Assembly (NCBI GenBank): GCA_023213315.1
Contig: JAKCPI010007851.1
Location: 1 to 64,000 of the forward strand
DNA: 64,000 nucleotides
Reading direction: 5' to 3'
DNA from: Euborellia annulipes
Lineage: Eukaryota; Arthropoda; Insecta; Dermaptera; Anisolabididae
Numbering within the stretch: the stretch's first letter is position 1; every line of letters begins with the position of its first letter. Positions 34,690 to 44,304 of this stretch are shown here, piece after piece. A program made the position numbers and the translations under genes. Under the pieces are notes generated by a model. The model was not told the DNA's origin and ran no database searches. It saw only the letters and a list, made by a program, of their open reading frames with translations.

Positions 34690-35232
34690 TCACTTTGTAG
34701 GAATTTTATCTTTTTTCCTTTTAGATTTTTCGAATTTCGCTTTCACTTCTTTGAAGTTCTCAAAGACTTCGTCCTTTGATTTGAGAAAGCGGACTTCGCA
34801 CCACCTCGTTGCTTCATCAATAAAAGTAACGAAGTACTTGGCCCTTCCTGGGGATTCACATTGCATGGGACCGCATACATCCGTGTGAATAATTTCAAGG
34901 GTATCCAGATTCTTCGCAGGATTGCTGGGAAATGGTTGTCTGGAAAGCTTGCCCTTTAAGCATATTTCACAGTTGAAGTTGCCAGCGGTTTTATCATCAA
35001 TGTTAATTCCCTCGATTTTTCTCAGGTACTTGAGATTGAGGTGCCCCATTCTTCTGTGCCAAGTTTCGAGCGATGATTTGCTTTTATCTTGTGCTTTGGA
35101 TGTCGATTCCTCCGAATGTAACGCGTCCGTCTTAGGAGATTCATTTATGTAGTATAAATTCCCGATCCTACTAGCGGAGATTTTTACTCTGCCTTCGCTA
35201 TCCAGGATTTCGGCATTCTCTTTCTTGAACAA
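34690..35232 (-). pseudogene. pol: Copia GAG-pre-integrase and integrase N-terminal part
   Basis: The 180-residue frame starts inside the element ('FKKENAEILDSEGRV', GAG-pre-integrase). It has the zinc-binding H-H-C-C of integrase ('WHRRMGHLNLKYL', 'CEICLKGK') and the first catalytic aspartate in 'IHTDVCGPM'. The frame shifts near 34715 in an A/G run; the second aspartate ('SDNGGEY') sits in the next frame. Its first residues meet RNase H codons of the opposite strand at about 35228, sharing the four bases GAAC. Confidence 0.9.
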
Positions 35233-35812
35233 GACTCATTGGACTGCGGCGAAACGAGTCCTAAGATATCTCAAGGGGACACCAGAAGTCGGATTGCGTT
35301 ACCGCCCCACAGGAGAGCCAATTATTGGCTACGTTGACGCTGACTGGGGAAGCAATGTTGTAGACAGGAAGTCTTACACAGGATTCTGTTTTATCTGGTG
35401 TGGTTGTCCTATCACCTGGGAATCAAGGAAACAAAAATCCGTTGCCCTATCATCCAATGAAGCCGAATACATGGGCCTATCCGATGCATCTAAGGAATCC
35501 ATTTATTTAAGAAGATTCTTAGCTGAATTAGGAGTCGAGATAGAAGGAAAGATGCCTATCTACACAGACAATCTAGGTGCATTGAAACTCGCGGAAAATC
35601 CCGTGCATCACTCACGAAGCAAGCACATAGACATCCGATACCACTTTGTGCGACAAGCAATTAAGGACGGAGCGGTTTCCATCAAGCATACATCGACTGA
35701 ACAAATGATCGCGGACATACTAACGAAACCATTGTTCAAGCCGAAGCACACTCGACTAACGGAAATGCTTGGAGTGTCCGAACGTCGTCTCGAGGGGGAG
35801 TGTTGCAAGTAA
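35228..35812 (+). pseudogene. pol: Copia RNase H domain, plus-strand part
   Basis: This is the Ty1/copia RNase H, which removes the RNA strand during reverse transcription. Motifs include 'NKTHWTAAKRVLRYLKGTP', 'GYVDADWGS' (catalytic D), 'SSNEAEYMGL' (E), 'IYTDNLGAL' (D) and 'ADILTKPL' (terminal D). It begins one residue after where the inverted RT stops. The stop codon lies ten bases into the LTR. Uninterrupted and otherwise intact, it is stranded from the rest of pol by the inversion. Confidence 0.92.
35791..35800 (+). other. Polypurine tract of copia element
   Basis: CGAGGGGGAG lies directly before the LTR, the normal position of the plus-strand primer. Confidence 0.75.
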
Positions 35813-35984
35813 TACTACTTGGCTGGCGATCCGCCGTGCGCTGGATCACGGCCTACCGGCTCATTCAATTATTATTGAATGTTTGTTTACTTCCACGTTT
35901 TTATATATTATAAATTGTAATTTACGTGTTCAATAAATCTGTCTTTTGTACTCACTCCGCTGTGTTATTTCTCAAGTCGCAACA
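35801..35984 (+). repeat. Copia LTR
   Basis: This 184 bp sequence begins TGTTGCAAGT and ends GTCGCAACA, with matching TGTTGC inverted ends. It contains a TATA-like 'tatatattataaattg' and the polyadenylation signal AATAAA near 35933. No second LTR was found in the window; the left side of the element is occupied by the repeat arm. Confidence 0.8.
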
Positions 35985-36148
35985 GAATTGTTATTGTTTA
36001 TGTTAATTAAATTTGACAATTAGTAGTTTAAGCTTCAATTGTTGGTAACATGAAGAGAGCAACGCATGTAAACGAAGTGAAGTTGACTACGAATGGAGCG
36101 AGGTGAAGTTAGCCCTAACCTTCAGTGTTCATTGTTCAAAGTGAATGC

Positions 36149-36275
36149 ATCTTCCTGATGATGGCTACAGAATTAGCAGCCGAATTATTATTGTAATTAA
36201 TAACACATTTTCTATTATTATTTGCAAAACCAAGATTTAAGCCAAAAAATGTCTTTTATTTCAATCATTTATATA
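36149..36275 (+). mobile_element. Right inverted arm with decayed hammerhead motif
   Basis: CTGATGA (36155-36161) is followed by GGCT...AGCAGCC and GAAT (GAAA expected), then the arm shared with 32773-32866. The layout is that of the Penelope-type pairs in this window, so copia may sit in the loop of such a pair. Confidence 0.5.
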
Positions 36276-36357
36276 ATTAATAATAGGGTGTTAAAAATTG
36301 AGAAATAATTATTTTTTAATTAAAAAAAAGAGGGAGTCAACACCTCCCGCCTACTCT

Positions 36358-36525
36358 GTTGTTTGGATGTGGTGCTCACCAGAGTATAATTGTGAATTTA
36401 ATGTGGTTGTGTTTGATGTACATTAAGACATACAATAGGGGCGTGATTGGGTCGTTTGCATTGTGTGACGTCACCCGAGCCCTCAGCTATCTAAGCCAGT
36501 GACAAGCCATTAACTACAAGCGACA
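36358..36525 (+). repeat. Possible LTR of another retrotransposon
   Basis: The block starts TGTTGTTTGG, ends GCGACA and is followed by AGTTGGCGCAGAGAACGGG, which looks like a primer-binding leader. TGACGTCA lies at 36466-36473. No matching second LTR or coding region follows. It is a solo LTR or decayed 5' end, family unknown. Confidence 0.35.
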
Positions 36526-37452
36526 AGTTGGCGCAGAGAACGGGTACGAGGGTAGTTTGGTGGGAGGTTGGATTCATTCAACACAATTAGGGACCACATA
36601 TCTGTGTATTGGAAAACATATGCTCTCAAATATTAAATGAACTGGAAAATTATGCCGGCAGCCTACTCCCATCATCAAACTTTACCCAACCAACCCCTTA
36701 TCGTTTTTACAATTGAGAGAATAATATTCATTAAATATCGTTTATTTGAAATAAATATGTAGAGAAATTTAAAAAAACATTTTTTCTCTTGCTTTTAGTT
36801 AAACTTTTGGTTAATAAATAATTAATGTAGAAGATTAATGTAGCTTAATAAATGACAAAATATAAATTTAATATTTTATTTTGGAGACTATGCTGACGTT
36901 TCGGTCTTAAAACGGAAATAAATGAAATATGTAATAGCAGCTATTCTTTTTACTTCCTCATCAACTATTCCAACTATAAAATCTGCATCATTCAAAATAT
37001 TTTATTTTCAAAATTTCAAAATAAAAAAAAATCTAGAATGACTTCTCCTAGACATTTTCGTATACTATAAATATATTATTTCAAAATAATTTTCGAAAAA
37101 AACGTATAAGATTATGGTTTTATCATAATACAATTTACAACAAAAACAAATTTGCAAATTGCAAAATTAAAAAAAAAAATAAAGTAATACTTCCGGTTGA
37201 AGGATTTATTCCAAAAGTTAATACAAATCTACAAATTTAGTGTACGAAACATACCAAATTTCATTGATCTAGCTCATTGTATTAAGATTTCCACACACAC
37301 ACACACACACACACAGACTGTCGCTTTAAAAACTTTAGCTCAGGGAGGTCGTTTTAGAGCTTTTATAAAAAATTTTAAAATATTTAAATTTCAAGGATCA
37401 AACAAAATAATACAGCAAGATAAAAAGCAATCACTTTCAAAACCTCCATTTT
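36526..37452. other. AT-rich non-coding DNA
   Basis: GACGTTTCGGTC at about 36894 is a lone hammerhead-arm terminus. A (CA)n run lies at about 37291-37315, preceded by 'tgatctagctcattgt', a weak echo of the family A microsatellite zone. Confidence 0.4.
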
Positions 37453-37540
37453 TACTTTCTCTTACCGTTTATATGAAATATAAAGAGAGAGAAAGTATTG
37501 CGATCATGTCAAAAATTCGATGTCGAGATTTTTTTTGGAT
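37453..37540 (-). mobile_element. Family A 3' end fragment
   Basis: It contains ACTTTCTCTTACCG, the short terminal hairpin and 'catgtcaaaaattcgatg' only. Confidence 0.65.
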
Positions 37541-38340
37541 TTGATAAGACTTTTTGCGAATAAAATATAATTTTCAAAAAAATTATTTTTTTCTGACTGA
37601 AGTCTGAATCTATTAGTAAATAGAATAGGCCTATTCCGTGAGACATTTTTGATAATAAAAGACAGTAAGAAAAAAAATCAATAGCATCTTATAATTATTT
37701 CCAATGATTACAAAAAGTCTATAAATTTCGGTTAAGACTTTCGATACGAAGTAGAAAATAAGAAAGATAAATAAATGTTTTTTGTATTTATTTATAATTA
37801 CAAGTATTATTTCTAAAAAGAATAAATAACTTTTTTTTTTGATGAGATTAACTTTCTCGTGCAACTGATCCTATTGTCCAGATAGGAAGGAGCACACGAT
37901 TCGTGCTTGAAACATCGACAAGGGAGTTATTTTTATTTTCTAGCTGCCTTATCTTTCCTTTTCTTATTTATATTTAAATGTGAGAATTAAGTTGATTACA
38001 ATGGAGGTTATCTTGATTTTGTTTTTTTTTCTAAATTTAATAATTATATAGGACAAACAAAAATCTTTCTTTGCTTAATTAAGAAAATATTTTATTATGA
38101 CACCCTGTATACTAGTAAAATAATTCAATTTAACTTTGAGATATAATCTAAATAGAATAAAAACAAAAGATATATTCCAATGGATTTGTTTTTGTTTTTG
38201 TATTTGTACATGTTTGTTATTTAATTATTTCCAAGTCCCTAGCGTAAAATTTGTCATAAATTTGACTGAAAATGTTTCTTATTCAAGTAGATTTAAATTT
38301 TCTCAGATGGCGGCAGCGCCTTGTGAATATTTCATTAACG

Positions 38341-38375
<35 letters not shown>

Positions 38376-39010
38376 GTAAATTTTGCTCGTTCTTGAGGCA
38401 AAACCATCGACGTCGTTTGCGAAAATGTTTGCGAGTTTATATTGGCTATATCCTAAATTTGATCCTAATCCCAGTAGAACTTTAGTACAACTTAGCTTAC
38501 ACCTTCACTCTCTCTCTTCCTCTCCTCTCTATATACCTCTCATTCCCAATCTCAATATGAAGTGAGGAAAAAAAGATTCTTATTTTTTTGATAGGAAAAA
38601 TTTGACGAGAAGGATATTACATTATTTTACTAAAACATAGAAAACTGTTTAGTAAAAAAAAAAAGACGCATGCCTTAAACTATTTCACCTGAACTTTCAC
38701 TATAAGGGTGCAAAATTCATTTCGAAATTTTATCGGGAAGTTACTCAAACAGGACGTACAGACGGACACTCAGCTAGTATTATAAAAAAAAAAATTATTT
38801 CTTCTTTCTTTTCCTTAAATCCCTATTTCGGGGTTGGTATACAATATTAGAATCACATGATACCGAGAGAAGAAGCAAGTGTACCTGTCACACGGCCGAA
38901 CAATGGCTGAGAGGAAGTGGGAAGGATGGCATAAGGGAAATAGAAGAAATGCCAGCCTTAGCTCGGGTAACTTGTGGTCGCTATCGATGTACTCACAAAA
39001 TTATTTAACA
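37541..39010. other. Non-coding DNA
   Basis: This holds a (CT)n run at about 38342-38371, preceded by CAGATGGCGGCAGCGCC near 38306, which resembles a YY1 site. 'acgtacagacggacactcag' near 38753 resembles simple 3' tails of RTE-type LINEs (weak). 'ccttagctcgggtaacttgt' near 38957 repeats the 20030 block. No gene was recognised. Confidence 0.35.
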
Positions 39011-39509
39011 TTCAAGAAGAAAAAATATTTATTTTTTGTTACCATGGCAACCATTTCTCCAATATTTCCTATGAAGTACAAGAGTAAAGTGGTCTTCATA
39101 AGATTTCAAGGGCAAAAATGAGAATACCCATTTAAAAGAGCATCTAAAAAATAATTGATTTTTGAATTTTAATGAAAATCATTAGAGCAAATTTTAAGAA
39201 AATCGAAAAAAACTGAAGAAGTACATCAGTAGAGTACTAGTTCTTTTAGGCCGATTTTGATTAAAAGCTTATTTTCACGCCCTAGAGGGATGTCTAACTT
39301 AAATATAAAATTTCAACCTCCTAGTTTTTTTTTCATTCTTGAGACTTTAAGAATTTTGTTCACGAACACACACACACACAGAGATATCATGTTGCGAAAA
39401 CCACTTTATGAATTCAGGGGAGCTCAAAACGTGTATTGATGGCAAAATATTGGCATAGAATTTTTGACCAATACTTGCTCTATATAAACATATATAGGCA
39501 AGAGAATAC
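39011..39509 (+). mobile_element. Family A copy, 5'-truncated (A1 type)
   Basis: It begins at 'ttcaagaagaaaaaatattt', has the X-box GTTACCATGGCAAC near 39039, a short CA run near 39370 and the decayed 3' end GGCAAGAGAATACTA. Confidence 0.7.
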
Positions 39510-39990
39510 TAATAAGGGAATTGGGAATATTTCATAACATGTGGTTCTTTAAAAAGACTGATAACTAATATTATATTAACAAAAAAAGGTTTTTAAATCG
39601 ACATCTCTAAGTCTAGTACATGATCCTTTTGCAAAGTCTCTTTAAATAACGATCAAAATTTGAAAGTATTTATTGGATAAAGAGAAGACTTGAACTCAAG
39701 AATGTCGTGTATGCACAAAAAGAAAAGAAGGGAAATGTTTTGGAAATGTCGTCACAATCTCCTAATTCCACTCTATTGAAAATGTATGAATAGACTTGGT
39801 ACTTTAAGCACAAGTTGCACAGAAAAGTTGATGAATGCATTGAAACAATCAATTGTGAAGTTTCGTAAGACTTTATTTAATTAGTAGAATTCTCAAATGT
39901 CAAAAAGAGATGTCATATGAAATAATTCAGTAGATATCTTTAAAAGTAAGTATAAGTCTAAAATATCTATTCTTAAGAGAAGGGGATTTA
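39510..39990. other. Non-coding DNA
   Basis: No gene or repeat was recognised. Confidence 0.35.
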
Positions 39991-40345
39991 AAAAAAAAAA
40001 TCGGCTAGAGTACTAGTAGTACTTTACTGATGTACTTTTTTTCGACTTCCTACCCTTCCAACGATTTTGTTTAAAATTCATAAATCAATTATGTTTTAGA
40101 TGCTCTTTAAAGTGTATATTCACATTTCGCCCTCAAAATTATTTGAAGTACACTTTACTCTTGTACTTGTAAAATTTGTTGCCATGGAAACAAATTATAA
40201 ATATTTTTCTATGTTTTGAATTATAATATTAGTATATCGGCGGAAACTAAATATATTTCATCACAAAATATCTGGTGTGACAAGCACAAAACACAACTTT
40301 CAATTTCCAAGGATTCAAAAGTAAGAGAAAATTGTACGCTGTGAG
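39991..40345 (-). mobile_element. Family A copy, 3'-truncated
   Basis: Reading on the minus strand, it runs from a decayed 5' hairpin (near 40340) to 'actagtagtactttactg'. The microsatellite and 3' end are missing. The X-box is mutated (GTTGCCATGGAAAC). Confidence 0.65.
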
Positions 40346-40455
40346 GGTTCGCAGATGACAAATTTATTTCAATTGATTTGTATCCAATTCAATTGAAATA
40401 AATTGGAACAGTATCTAAATGGCCTCGGAAGCCGAAAAAGACCTTAAATAAATTT
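40346..40455 (+). mobile_element. SINE C fragment
   Basis: It contains 'gggttcgcag', the core hairpin TTTATTTCAATTGATTTG facing CAATTGAAATAAA, and the tail GAAGCCGAAAAAGACCTTAA. It lies directly against the family A fragment. Confidence 0.65.
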
Positions 40456-41424
40456 AAAAAAAAAGAAAAAACACTAAAAGGCCTCAGTAGCCAAAAATGC
40501 ATAATTAAAAAAAAAGCATATTATATTAATTTGAAAAAAGTCGGTCATAAAAGTCGGTTTTTGCAAAAAAATTGCAAAAGTCGTTTTTTAAAATCTCAAA
40601 AAACGTTTCTTTTTGTAAGATCAGTAGAGATATCTAAGAAAATCAGGAAAAGTCTCAAAAGAAAATCAGGAAAAGTTGACAAAAGTCGAAAGACTTTTTT
40701 TCTGCTCTCTAGTAATCAGTGTAAAGGGAAAGAATGGGAAATTCAATCGTTTATTAGGGGGGAATTAAATTATTTCAAATTTGAATATTTTTTTTAATTT
40801 AATCCAATTAATTAAATTAAAAATATACATCTAAAGTAAATGGTATTTTAATACTTTAAAAATTATCCTTAAGACTGAACTTTTTTTTACTCAATTTTAA
40901 TCTAGAAGAATATAGGCTTTTAAATAAATTCTTTTTCTCCTCAGAAGATTCCTATTTTCACTCGACTGGCTCTTAATTAATTTATCTATCATTCCGCTTC
41001 AATTCCTAGAGTATATATTCTACAAAGGAAGTGAGAGAGAATATCTTAGATTTAGGCTAAGTAAATGGTGGTGAGAAAGGGTGTGACCTCCCTCTCCTTT
41101 TTAATTAAATACACTGTCTGTTCTAACAGCATATATTCTACATTTAAAGTTCCAATTAATAATCTAGAATAATAAATTTCAATTCAGTGGACCGTATAAA
41201 TAGACCACGGAATCTTTAATAATCGAACCAATCCCAAGTTTTACTTGGCTTTTACACGTAGGAGGCTAGTTAATTGTGTTATTATCTAAAGATGAGAAAG
41301 TGTTATTATTAAGGAAAGTGTAAATCCCTTTGCTTGATAATTAAGTAAACTAAATAACCCATAACTTAATAAGTCTCCGGTCTAAGAAAAACAATTTTTT
41401 TATAGAAATTCCACTTTATTCATC
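40456..41424. other. AT-rich non-coding DNA
   Basis: 'aaaaagtcg' recurs irregularly through 40530-40690. No gene was recognised. Confidence 0.35.
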
Positions 41425-41701
41425 AACATACTCTCCTTCAAGAGTGATATTAGCCCCCGGGTCTGGCGTAGTAGGTAGCGTGCCTACCTCCTATACCAAA
41501 CGTCGCGGGTTCGGACCCAGGCAGTCCGATGATTTTATTTAAGCCATTTGGATACCAGATGGCTTAAATAGAAATGCCTGAACCTACAATTTATATATTA
41601 CTTACAACGGTTATCGTCAAAGTCTTAAATGGCCTCAGTTGCCGAAAAGACTGTGTGAATGTGTGTGTGAGTGTGAGTGCGAATGAGAAAAAAGTGTGAA
41701 T

Positions 41702-41737
<36 letters not shown>

Positions 41738-41860
41738 TGATATTAGTAGTCGCTGGGGGCAAAATCTGGAGAGTACGGTGGGTGGGGAAGTAATTCAAAG
41801 TGTAATTCCCCACAACAGCGTTTAATCAACACACGAAATTCCTTTCTATCCATTGTGTTG
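41405..41860 (-). pseudogene. Internally deleted mariner transposase, interrupted by a SINE
   Basis: The minus-strand ATG at 41853 opens a frame reading MDRKEFRVLIKRC, the typical mariner N-terminus. It joins in frame to HPPYSPDFAPSD, which holds the last catalytic aspartate. The ~250 residues between are deleted, including the first two aspartates. After this motif a SINE (41454-41733) intervenes. Beyond it, 'ITLEGEYVDE' and a stop look like the mariner C-terminus, so a second deletion removed the segment before it. No transposase activity is possible. It was probably a MITE-like derivative before the SINE arrived. Confidence 0.75.
41454..41733 (+). mobile_element. SINE B, full length, with target duplication
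   Basis: This 280 bp copy is flanked by AGAGTGATATTAG (41441-41453, 41734-41746). The tRNA-like head has an A-box-like TGGCGTAGTAGG and B-box GGGTTCGGACCC. It continues with the hairpin TTTAAGCCATTTGG facing CCAGATGGCTTAAA, 'aaatggcctcagttgccg', TG/AG-rich sequence and a long A-run. It is transcribed by RNA polymerase III in principle and inserted by a LINE machinery. It sits within the mariner relic. Confidence 0.88.
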
Positions 41861-42024
41861 AAAATTACAAAACTGGTGTCACTAAAACGACTGCAACTTT
41901 TAAACTAACGGTCAGAATACCAAGAAATTTTGACACGTACTGTTTGAAGGTAGATACTGTATTACCCGGAAATCACGTGAGTTTGTCAACAATGTTGCCA
42001 TCTATATGTCAGACCGGGGACTTA

Positions 42025-42306
42025 GGGAGCGTACAAGTATTACGTAACAAAATTTTTGAAGATTTTTTACCCCTCCACCCAATGTAACGCACCATAGCAT
42101 TTTTCTGGACTCCCCCCTAGACGTTACATAACGCTCAAGTGGCCATTTTTATCTAAAAATCACAATTATGTTGCGCAAAGTATCGGACAGTCGCTAAAAT
42201 ACCAGTTACGTAAAGCGTTGTTCAACCCCCCCTCCCCCCTTGTAACGCATGGTAACGTTTTACAAGACCCCCCTCCCCCAAATTCCGTTACGTAATACTT
42301 GTACCC
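42025..42306. mobile_element. PIF/Harbinger-type MITE
   Basis: This 282 bp element has ends GGGAGCGTACAAGTATTACG and the inverse CGTAATACTTGTACCC, flanked by TTA at 42022-42024 and 42307-42309. TTACGTAA-type motifs and opposing C-runs fill the subterminal regions. There is no transposase. The TWA duplication supports PIF/Harbinger. Confidence 0.75.
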
Positions 42307-42309
42307 TTA

Positions 42310-43250
42310 TTGAATATTACAAATGTAAGAAAAAAATTATTTTGGACAAAATTTATGAAATTATTGAAAATTTATGAAATTCAGAGACATCCAAATTTTT
42401 GCCAAATCGGTGTTGGGGATAATTCACCTTCTGGATGTGCAAACGAATTCTACTTTAGTACAATATGTAGACTTTAAAATATACAGGGAGAAAATTGACT
42501 CAATGGAATTGGCAAAAGAGAGAATACGGGTTATTTAAATTTTAGTGTGCCTCATAGTTATTAAAAAATTTTTCTAATTTTCTGAAGGAGCAATTTCTGG
42601 CATCGTATCTGTTATTATTTATACTTCTAGTATAAAAATGAAACATTTTTATAAATTTATTTTTTTCTTATTATTATTGTTATTGTAATATATTTTAAAA
42701 AGTTGAATGAAATTATAAATTTTTTTATACAAGAATTCATCCCTTTAAAAGCATTTAAGAATATAAATATCATAGAAACAACAACAACACTCAACGGTTC
42801 AAGCTCATCAACTTAAAGATCAATGCAAGTTGGTTGAAAACTTATTAAAGACAACAAGAACAACAACAAGACAACAACAACTACAAGAACAAGAAGAGAA
42901 CGTCATCTGCAGTGGCGGATGAGGGATAGATTAAACTCAAAGATAAAATCAGAGATTGGATAACTTGCTTAATTTATTTATTATTTAACATAATAAAGAG
43001 AACAAAACAACTTTAGAGGAGAGGATGGGAGGAAGTAATTTTTTGTATAAAGATCGGCCTCAAGTTTTGTATAATGAAAATGACAGAAGAAATTTATTAT
43101 AGTAGTCAGAGGAGGACCGCCTTCGGGCTTCATCTCCTCCTCATACAAAATAAGAGAGTCGTTAATTTCTGAATATAATGGAAAATAACTAGAAGGATGA
43201 ATAAAAAGGCCAAGCAGTTATTATTATTTCTTTATTGCATTCAAACCCAA
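42310..43250. other. Non-coding DNA with CAA-rich tract
   Basis: About 42778-42895 is built of ACAACAACAAGA-like irregular repeats. About 43112-43147 can fold (GAGGAGG facing CCTCCTC). No gene was recognised. Confidence 0.4.
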
Positions 43251-43251
43251 A

Positions 43252-43480
43252 GCGACGTTTCGGTGGATTATGCGATCATCTTCATAGGGTTCAGTCAATA
43301 AAAACCTTTTATAGACAACATTTATTTACAATCGATCTATGACAATTACATTCAGCGCCCAGTCCAAGTCAAGTCCAAGTTAAGTCATATTAACTTGTCT
43401 ATCAAAGAGCCTAAGAGGGTTTCTATTGACTGAACCTTAGACATGAAGATGGTCGCATAGTCGACCGAAAATTCAATTGG
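43252..43480. mobile_element. Decayed Penelope-type inverted pair
   Basis: The arms 43254-43325 and 43418-43478 share GACGTTTCGG-type ends, GATCATCTTCAT and GGTTCAGTCAATA in inverted order. The hammerhead core is degraded (CTATGAAGA), and the right end reads GACCGAAAATTC. It is probably inactive. Confidence 0.5.
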
Positions 43481-43525
43481 ATTGGTAGCAATCCGAGACC
43501 CTTGGTACAAATGGCTAGCCGAAGA
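43481..43525 (-). mobile_element. SINE C fragment
   Basis: TTGGTAGCAATCCGAGACCC and 'ttggtacaaatggctagc' match the head and core of the SINE at 43794-43960 with part of the middle deleted. Confidence 0.5.
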
Positions 43526-43610
43526 GCAACAACCCCCGAGATCGTTGAAGTTAAGCAAAGCCAAATTCTGCTTGATCAGGAGATAGGTGACCCCTCAGAA
43601 ACAATAGAGT
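43526..43610 (+). pseudogene. 5S rRNA-like relic
   Basis: 'gatcgttgaagttaagcaaa' followed by 'aggagataggtgacccc' matches the order and spacing (about 45 bases from AAGTTAAGCA to GGTGACC) of the internal promoter region of animal 5S rRNA. The 5' third and the 3' end are absent, so it is a fragment, perhaps from a 5S-derived SINE. The assignment is from memory of the conserved 5S core, not a search. Confidence 0.45.
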
Positions 43611-43719
43611 AGGACGGCCACCAGAAGACATCGGTACTTGATTAGTATAAAATATAATTGTAAAATCTAAAGTCAAAATGGCATCAGAAACCGTGTAACT
43701 TAAATGGAAATCAAAATTA

Positions 43720-44006
43720 TCGCAATACTTTCTCTCTATATATATTTCATATATAGAGTAAGAGAAAGTAAAAAATGACATGATCGCAATACTTTTTTTT
43801 TTAATTTCATTAAGGTCTTTTTCGGGAACGAAGGCCAATTAGACTCCGTGTGACTTGGTAGCAATCAATAATTGAAATAAATTGTAGCATTAGACGGGAT
43901 GCAAACTCGCGACCCTTGGCACAAATGACCAGCACGCTAACCACTACACCAAGACCCGAGGATCGCAATACTTTCTATATATTACATATATAGATAAGAC
44001 AAAGTA
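43720..44006 (+). mobile_element. Family A 3' end pieces with SINE inside
   Basis: Two 3' termini, ATACTTTCTCTCTATATA...AAGTA at 43727-43770 and ATACTTTCTATATATTAC...AAGTA at 43967-44005, lie either side of a SINE C. The second is interrupted by the SINE with duplication GATCGCAATACT. Confidence 0.6.
43794..43960 (-). mobile_element. SINE C, full length, with target duplication
   Basis: It is flanked by GATCGCAATACT (43782-43793, 43961-43972). On the minus strand the tRNA-like head begins GGTCTTGGTGTAGTGG with an A-box-like segment, and the B-box position is decayed (GAGTTTGCATCC). The core hairpin, then 'cccgaaaaagacc' and an A-rich tail follow. This is the best SINE C head in the window. 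Confidence 0.82.
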
Positions 44007-44161
44007 AAAAATTGGCTCAATAATCTAACCAAGAATATTAAATACTTTAATTATGTTTTAATAAATCATTGGTCGTCCATCTTTCAAAAATTTTCGACAA
44101 GAAACTGAACTGGCTTGTTTCAAAATTTTAAATATTTAATTATTATACTGGCTGTGAGTAT

Positions 44162-44304
44162 TAACTAAAGTTGTGTGGAAAGGCGTCAGCCAAGGAAAAT
44201 AAAAAATCAATTTATTTTGTCGACGTTTCGAGCGCCCGTCGCGCTCTTCCTCGGGAATAAATTGATTTTTTATTTTCCTTGGATGACTCCTTTCCACACA
44301 ACTT
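44162..44304 (-). mobile_element. Fold-back element with hammerhead-like motif
   Basis: Long inverted arms (GTTGTGTGGAAAGG and its inverse at 44304, plus GGAAAATAAAAAATCAAT) form a continuous stem. At its tip the minus strand reads CCGAGGA (44254-44248), a perfect GAGCGC/GCGCTC stem II, then GAAACGTC (44229-44222). This is the hammerhead layout with an exceptionally long stem I. The core U is replaced by C, which should weaken or abolish cleavage. Confidence 0.55.

Larger units (their letters stand above)
32773..36275. mobile_element. Rearranged Ty1/copia element between inverted arms
   Basis: From left to right it consists of: a repeat arm (32773-32866), RT, integrase core and GAG-pre-integrase on the minus strand (32881-35229), RNase H on the plus strand (35228-35812), one LTR (35801-35984), a unique spacer, and an inverted copy of the arm (36183-36275). 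Gag, protease and a second LTR are missing. RT ends at the residues just before those that begin RNase H, so the order is explained by inversion of the GAG-pre-integrase-to-RT block. Confidence 0.8.

Noticed and set aside
36888..36905. GACGTTTCGGTC as a hammerhead arm
   Set aside because: No CUGANGA partner was found nearby. It is only a terminal fragment.
41454..41530. tRNA gene in SINE heads
   Set aside because: A- and B-box-like sequences exist, but the sequence continues into a SINE core and A-tail between target duplications, and a full cloverleaf was not evident.
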